Assembly: GCA_003452655.1 (NCBI GenBank)
Contig: DMNR01000350.1
Coordinates: forward strand, 1-8,787
DNA: 8,787 bases
Direction of reading: 5' to 3'
DNA from: Actinomycetota bacterium
GTDB taxonomy: Bacteria; Actinomycetota; Actinomycetes; S36-B12; UBA10799
In this document: in pieces, positions 6,145-8,787 of the stretch
Layout of the letters: every line of letters starts with the position of its first letter
Position numbering within the stretch: position 1 is the stretch's first letter
Made by a program: the position numbers and the translations under genes
Notes under the pieces: model-generated
Told to the model about the DNA's origin: nothing
The model's input: only the letters and a program-made list of their open reading frames with translations
Database searches by the model: none

Positions 6145-6651
6145 GTGGCAGCGCAGTCGCGGGTATCGCACGCCGCACGAGACAGACGTACCTCAGTGCA
6201 ACGACGCACTGAGGTAGGCGAGCTACTCCGCCGCCTCAGTAGCGACCTGCAAGAAGTAGGCCGCGACTTCGGTGGCCGCCATGAGATGAACTCCTCGGAC
6301 GTTCGCGCGTTGGTGTTGGTGCTGGACGCACAACGGCGCGGGGTCGACATCGGACCAAGTGCCTTGGCCACGGACCTGGGGATGAGCGCAGCATCGATCA
6401 CGGCACTCGTGGACCGGCTTGAATCAGTCGGCCACCTGCGCCGGGAGCCTGACCCGCATGATCGGCGAAGGATTCTGCTGCACGTTGGGGATGATGCTCA
6501 ACGTCTTGGGGGGCAGTACTTCGGTGGGCTTCAGCGTCGGATCGATGACGCCACCAAAGAGTTCTCCGATCGAGACCTCGACGCGGTCGCGCGCTATCTC
6601 AACGCCGCGATTTCCGCCGTGGAAGACCACATGGCGCAGCCGGGCGACTAG
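6145..6651 (+). CDS. MarR-family transcriptional regulator
   Basis: This 168-aa protein is a probable dimeric winged-helix DNA-binding repressor. The helix-turn-helix spans about 70-97: IGPSALATDLGMSAASITAL with recognition helix around 81-95. The wing follows with DPHDRRRILLHV (103-114) and the typical Asp-Arg-Arg at 106-108. The flanking helices (about 24-60 and 118-163) would form the dimer interface and ligand pocket. A basic N-terminal stretch of about 23 residues precedes the usual MarR start. It is supported by the strong ribosome binding site and contains a perfect 11-bp inverted repeat in the DNA. The gene is divergent from the ABC exporter and most likely represses it and itself. 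The ligand is unknown. Its stop codon overlaps that of pxpC on the other strand. Confidence 0.93.
   Translation: MAAQSRVSHAARDRRTSVQRRTEVGELLRRLSSDLQEVGRDFGGRHEMNSSDVRALVLVLDAQRRGVDIGPSALATDLGMSAASITALVDRLESVGHLRREPDPHDRRRILLHVGDDAQRLGGQYFGGLQRRIDDATKEFSDRDLDAVARYLNAAISAVEDHMAQPGD
6189..6216. repeat. Perfect 11-bp inverted repeat inside the MarR-family gene
   Basis: TACCTCAGTGC (6189-6199) and GCACTGAGGTA (6206-6216) flank a 6-nt spacer, covering codons 15-24. A further CCTCAGT follows at 6234-6240. In mRNA this would form a stable hairpin about 44 nt after the start codon. It could also be an intragenic operator. Confidence 0.65.
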
Positions 6652-7565
6652 TCGTCGATGGGCGCAAGCTGAACCATCGTTCCTGGTCGAGCCTGCGCGA
6701 TGATGTCGAGTTCATCGCGATCGAATACGGCAACCACCGGATATCCACCAGTTGTTGGTCCGTCAGGGCCGATCACCACAAGTTCGCCATCTGGCAACTG
6801 CTGAACGGCTCCTGGAATCGCGGGAGCCGATGCCAACATCGCCTGAGTGCGGGTGCTTCCTGCCTGCTGGTCAGTCGGAATGAGTCGCACTCCGGCCCTG
6901 CTGGAGTTTGGGCTAACGAGCCAGGAGCGTGCGATCGGGCCAGTACTGAGGATTCCCGTTGATGTTGCCTCGACGCCAGGATTTGGACGGAATCGGACGA
7001 TGGTTGCATTTGCACTGCCAGGCAGACCGGTGCGCCCGTCGAGACTCGACTTTGGTTGGCCCACGATCCATCCGACCTTGAGGACAGCCCCCTTGGCCAA
7101 CGGGTGAGGACCGAGATTGGATGTGGTGTCGGTGCTGCGAGATTCAAGTGTCGGATCGACATCAATTCCACCTGCGATGCCGACATAGGCGCGCAGGCCG
7201 GACTTCGCATTACCGAGGTGAAGACGTGATCCTGCCGTGAGCAGGATGGGCTCGTGGCGTGAGATGTCGCGCTTGTCGTCATCGTCGACGTCTAGCAGGG
7301 TGACAGGTACGTCCGCGCCCGTGACCGCAACGATGACGTCTGCGGTTGCTTCGAGTCGCAGACCGCCGAGCAATACCTCGATGGCGGCCGGTCCGGGCCA
7401 GGAGTCGAATGGACCTGGCGTCGTGTTGCCAACGATCTCGTTTGCTGACTGCCAGGAGCGACGGTCAAAGGCGCCGCTCACGGGGACACCGCAGCGCGCC
7501 ATGCCGAAGCGGCCTCCATCTTGGATTAGCGCTTGCACACCTGGATTGAGGATCTTGATGCTCAT
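6648..7565 (-). CDS. pxpC: 5-oxoprolinase subunit C (biotin-dependent carboxyltransferase-like family)
   Basis: With PxpA and PxpB, this subunit forms the bacterial ATP-dependent 5-oxoprolinase, which opens 5-oxoproline to L-glutamate in the cytoplasm. The 305-aa product carries the family landmarks: IQDGGRFGMARCGVPVSGAFD (14-34), AYVGIAGGIDVDPTLESRSTD (126-146), SSRAGVRL (221-228) and DGPTTGGYPVVAVF (268-281). The frame is open to 7700, but the family N-terminus MSIKILNPGVQALIQDGGR begins at the ATG at 7565. That ATG overlaps the pxpB stop as ATGA, and GAGG lies 8 nt upstream. Where most relatives have SDRMG, this protein has SSRAG, a small departure. Older annotations call this family allophanate hydrolase subunit 2 or KipA-like. 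The presence of all three genes favours 5-oxoprolinase. Confidence 0.94.
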   Translation of the reverse strand: MSIKILNPGVQALIQDGGRFGMARCGVPVSGAFDRRSWQSANEIVGNTTPGPFDSWPGPAAIEVLLGGLRLEATADVIVAVTGADVPVTLLDVDDDDKRDISRHEPILLTAGSRLHLGNAKSGLRAYVGIAGGIDVDPTLESRSTDTTSNLGPHPLAKGAVLKVGWIVGQPKSSLDGRTGLPGSANATIVRFRPNPGVEATSTGILSTGPIARSWLVSPNSSRAGVRLIPTDQQAGSTRTQAMLASAPAIPGAVQQLPDGELVVIGPDGPTTGGYPVVAVFDRDELDIIAQARPGTMVQLAPIDD

Positions 7566-8191
7566 CGGGCGGCCTCGAAACGGACGTACGTCCCGGGGCG
7601 CAGGAGTGCGGGTGGATTGCGATGTGGGTTGAAGAGTTCGGCGTTGCAGGTCCCTAGCAGGTGCCAGCCACCTGGGGATGCCGATGGGTAGACCGCGCAA
7701 TAGTGGGCGGCAATTGCAAGTGAGCCTGCCGGAATTCGCGTGCGTGGCGTCTGACGTCGAGGCAGGTGAAGTTCTGGCGGCAGGCCAAGAAGGTAGGCGA
7801 ACCCAGGGCTGAATCCGTCAAATGCGACACGGAAGGTTGTTGCAGTGTGGCGCGTGATGACCTCGTCGATTGACATGCCCGAACTGCTCGCAACGGCTGC
7901 TAGGTCTTCTCCGTCGTATCGAACTCGAAGAGTCATCAGGTCGTTCGTTGAGCGCGCATCGACGGCTGGCAGGTGCGCGAGTGTCTCTCGCAGTTGGTTC
8001 CAATCTGTCTGTGCAGGGTTGAACCGAACCAAGACTGCAGTCTCACCACAGTGAGATTCCTGAACCGCGGGAATGCTCTTGTCGATCGCATGCATGACGT
8101 CGGCGGGGGATTCCTCGGCACAGTGAACAAGGAGCGCATTGGCGCTATAGCGCGTGACGATGCGCCCGGTCGCTGCGATCGGGGCCGTCAC
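7562..8191 (-). CDS. pxpB: 5-oxoprolinase subunit B (KipI/allophanate hydrolase subunit 1 family)
   Basis: This is the partner of PxpC in the 5-oxoprolinase complex. At 209 aa it has the usual length. Family landmarks are FDGFSPGFAYLLGLP (124-138), PRRQTPRTRIPAGSLAIA (144-161) and SPGGWHLLG (172-180). The segment between the last two reads AHYCAVYP, whereas E. coli PxpB has GPQTGVYP there, so the Gln-Thr-Gly part is not kept. The GTG start at 8191 is 2 bp after the pxpA stop and has no clear Shine-Dalgarno, so translation probably depends on coupling to pxpA. Its stop overlaps the pxpC start by 4 bp. Confidence 0.93.
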   Translation of the reverse strand: MTAPIAATGRIVTRYSANALLVHCAEESPADVMHAIDKSIPAVQESHCGETAVLVRFNPAQTDWNQLRETLAHLPAVDARSTNDLMTLRVRYDGEDLAAVASSSGMSIDEVITRHTATTFRVAFDGFSPGFAYLLGLPPELHLPRRQTPRTRIPAGSLAIAAHYCAVYPSASPGGWHLLGTCNAELFNPHRNPPALLRPGTYVRFEAAR

Positions 8192-8193
8192 CG

Positions 8194-8787
8194 CTAAGCG
8201 GCCCGCGGCGGAGGCGCGAACGGCGCGATCTTGACGCGGTCGGAGTCGATCGCAGCGCGGACGCGTCGAGCGAGTACCACGGCGCCTGGAGTGTCCCCGT
8301 GGATGCAGATGCTGTCCGCTCGAACGTCGATAGGTGTGCCATCGATCGCGACGATCTCGCGGTCTCGCAGAAGGCGCTTGAGACGGACGAGGGCCTCGGT
8401 CGGGTCAGTGATCAGGGCGCCGGGTTCAGTACGCGCGACCAGCCAGCCTTCCGGCGTATAAGAACGATCAGCGAATGCCTCGTTCGCTGTCTTGAGGTGT
8501 TCGTCCTGCGCTCGCTTGATGAGATCGGACCCAGCAAACCCCAGAATTGCCAGTTGGCGATCGGTCTGCCGTCGATAGTCCCGGACAGCATCAATAATTG
8601 TTTGTGCCTCAACGCTTCCGGGCACACACGCCTGATGGTAGAGCTGGCCATGGGCCTTCACGTAGGTAACTGCGCTGCCCGAAGCCTGCGCAATCTCGTC
8701 GAGGGTGGCGATCTGTTCGATGAGTTGTTCCTTGAGCACCTCCATCGACACGCCGTTCGACTCGCGCCCGAATCCAGCGCGATCGTT
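8194..8787 (-). CDS. pxpA: 5-oxoprolinase subunit A (LamB/YcsF family), N-terminus beyond the right edge
   Basis: This is the (beta/alpha)-barrel subunit of 5-oxoprolinase. The frame is open to the window edge, giving 197 visible residues that start NDRAGFGRESNG, equivalent to the AHPSxPDRxxFGR region of full-length relatives (about 245-255 aa). About 50-60 N-terminal residues, including the LNxDxGE and ACGFHAGD motifs, must lie outside. Visible motifs are VKAHGQLYHQ (family KPHGxLYN), LGFAGSDLI, FADRSYTPEGWLVAR with EPGALI, and SICIHGDTPGAVVLARRVR near the C-terminus. The GTG at 8751 is internal and should not be taken as the start. The Pro in KPHG is Ala here, and the C-terminus ends in a Pro/Ala-rich tail. 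Confidence 0.94.
   Translation of the reverse strand, partial: NDRAGFGRESNGVSMEVLKEQLIEQIATLDEIAQASGSAVTYVKAHGQLYHQACVPGSVEAQTIIDAVRDYRRQTDRQLAILGFAGSDLIKRAQDEHLKTANEAFADRSYTPEGWLVARTEPGALITDPTEALVRLKRLLRDREIVAIDGTPIDVRADSICIHGDTPGAVVLARRVRAAIDSDRVKIAPFAPPPRAA

Noticed and set aside
7237..7632. Open frame of 131 codons opposite pxpC
   Set aside because: It is a Ser/Arg-rich shadow frame with no motif, antisense to a clear PxpC coding sequence.
8041..8056. Palindrome TCTCAC-CACA-GTGAGA inside pxpB
   Set aside because: It is only 6 bp per arm, lies in the conserved part of the coding sequence, and has no positional reason to be regulatory.
8194..8751. pxpA as a complete 185-aa gene starting at GTG 8751
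   Set aside because: The frame continues to the window edge with family sequence (DRxGFGR) upstream of that GTG, so the gene is partial and the GTG is internal.

Overview
The window reads as chromosomal DNA from an actinobacterium of moderately high GC. The evidence is a xylose isomerase N-terminus of the Streptomyces type, a mycobacterial-style Ig-domain L,D-transpeptidase lipoprotein, frequent GTG starts, and probable leaderless genes. I cannot name a genus. There is no sign of mobile elements, CRISPR, tRNA or rRNA, and coding density is high. All gaps between genes are about 60 to 205 bases.

Left part (1-1640): the 5' end of xylose isomerase (xylA) runs off the left edge on the minus strand. 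Divergent from it are an AqpZ-type water channel and a 90-residue, alanine-rich protein built on an 11-residue repeat that resembles LEA or apolipoprotein-like amphipathic helices. A perfect 17-bp hairpin closes this block. It separates the small gene from a convergent L,D-transpeptidase gene and can terminate both.

Middle (1641-6651): on the minus strand, a heterodimeric MacB/FtsX-type ABC exporter (two related permeases and one ATPase, joined by ATGA overlaps) is followed after 159 bp by the L,D-transpeptidase lipoprotein. A MarR-family regulator is divergent from the exporter. The 204-bp region between them is unusually rich in dyad symmetry. It holds a 35-nt near-perfect palindrome next to the exporter start, an AT-rich overlapping operator/promoter zone, and, just inside the regulator gene, a further perfect 11-bp inverted repeat. 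The simplest reading is an efflux or envelope-stress cassette controlled by its own MarR repressor.

Right part (6648-8787): the 5-oxoprolinase operon pxpA-pxpB-pxpC lies on the minus strand, with pxpA entering from the right edge. It converts 5-oxoproline to glutamate with ATP. Its last stop codon overlaps the marR stop codon tail to tail in the tetranucleotide CTAG.

I found no clearly new multi-gene system. The observations most worth following are the palindrome cluster around the MarR/ABC divergent promoter and the hendecad-repeat protein beside the water channel.
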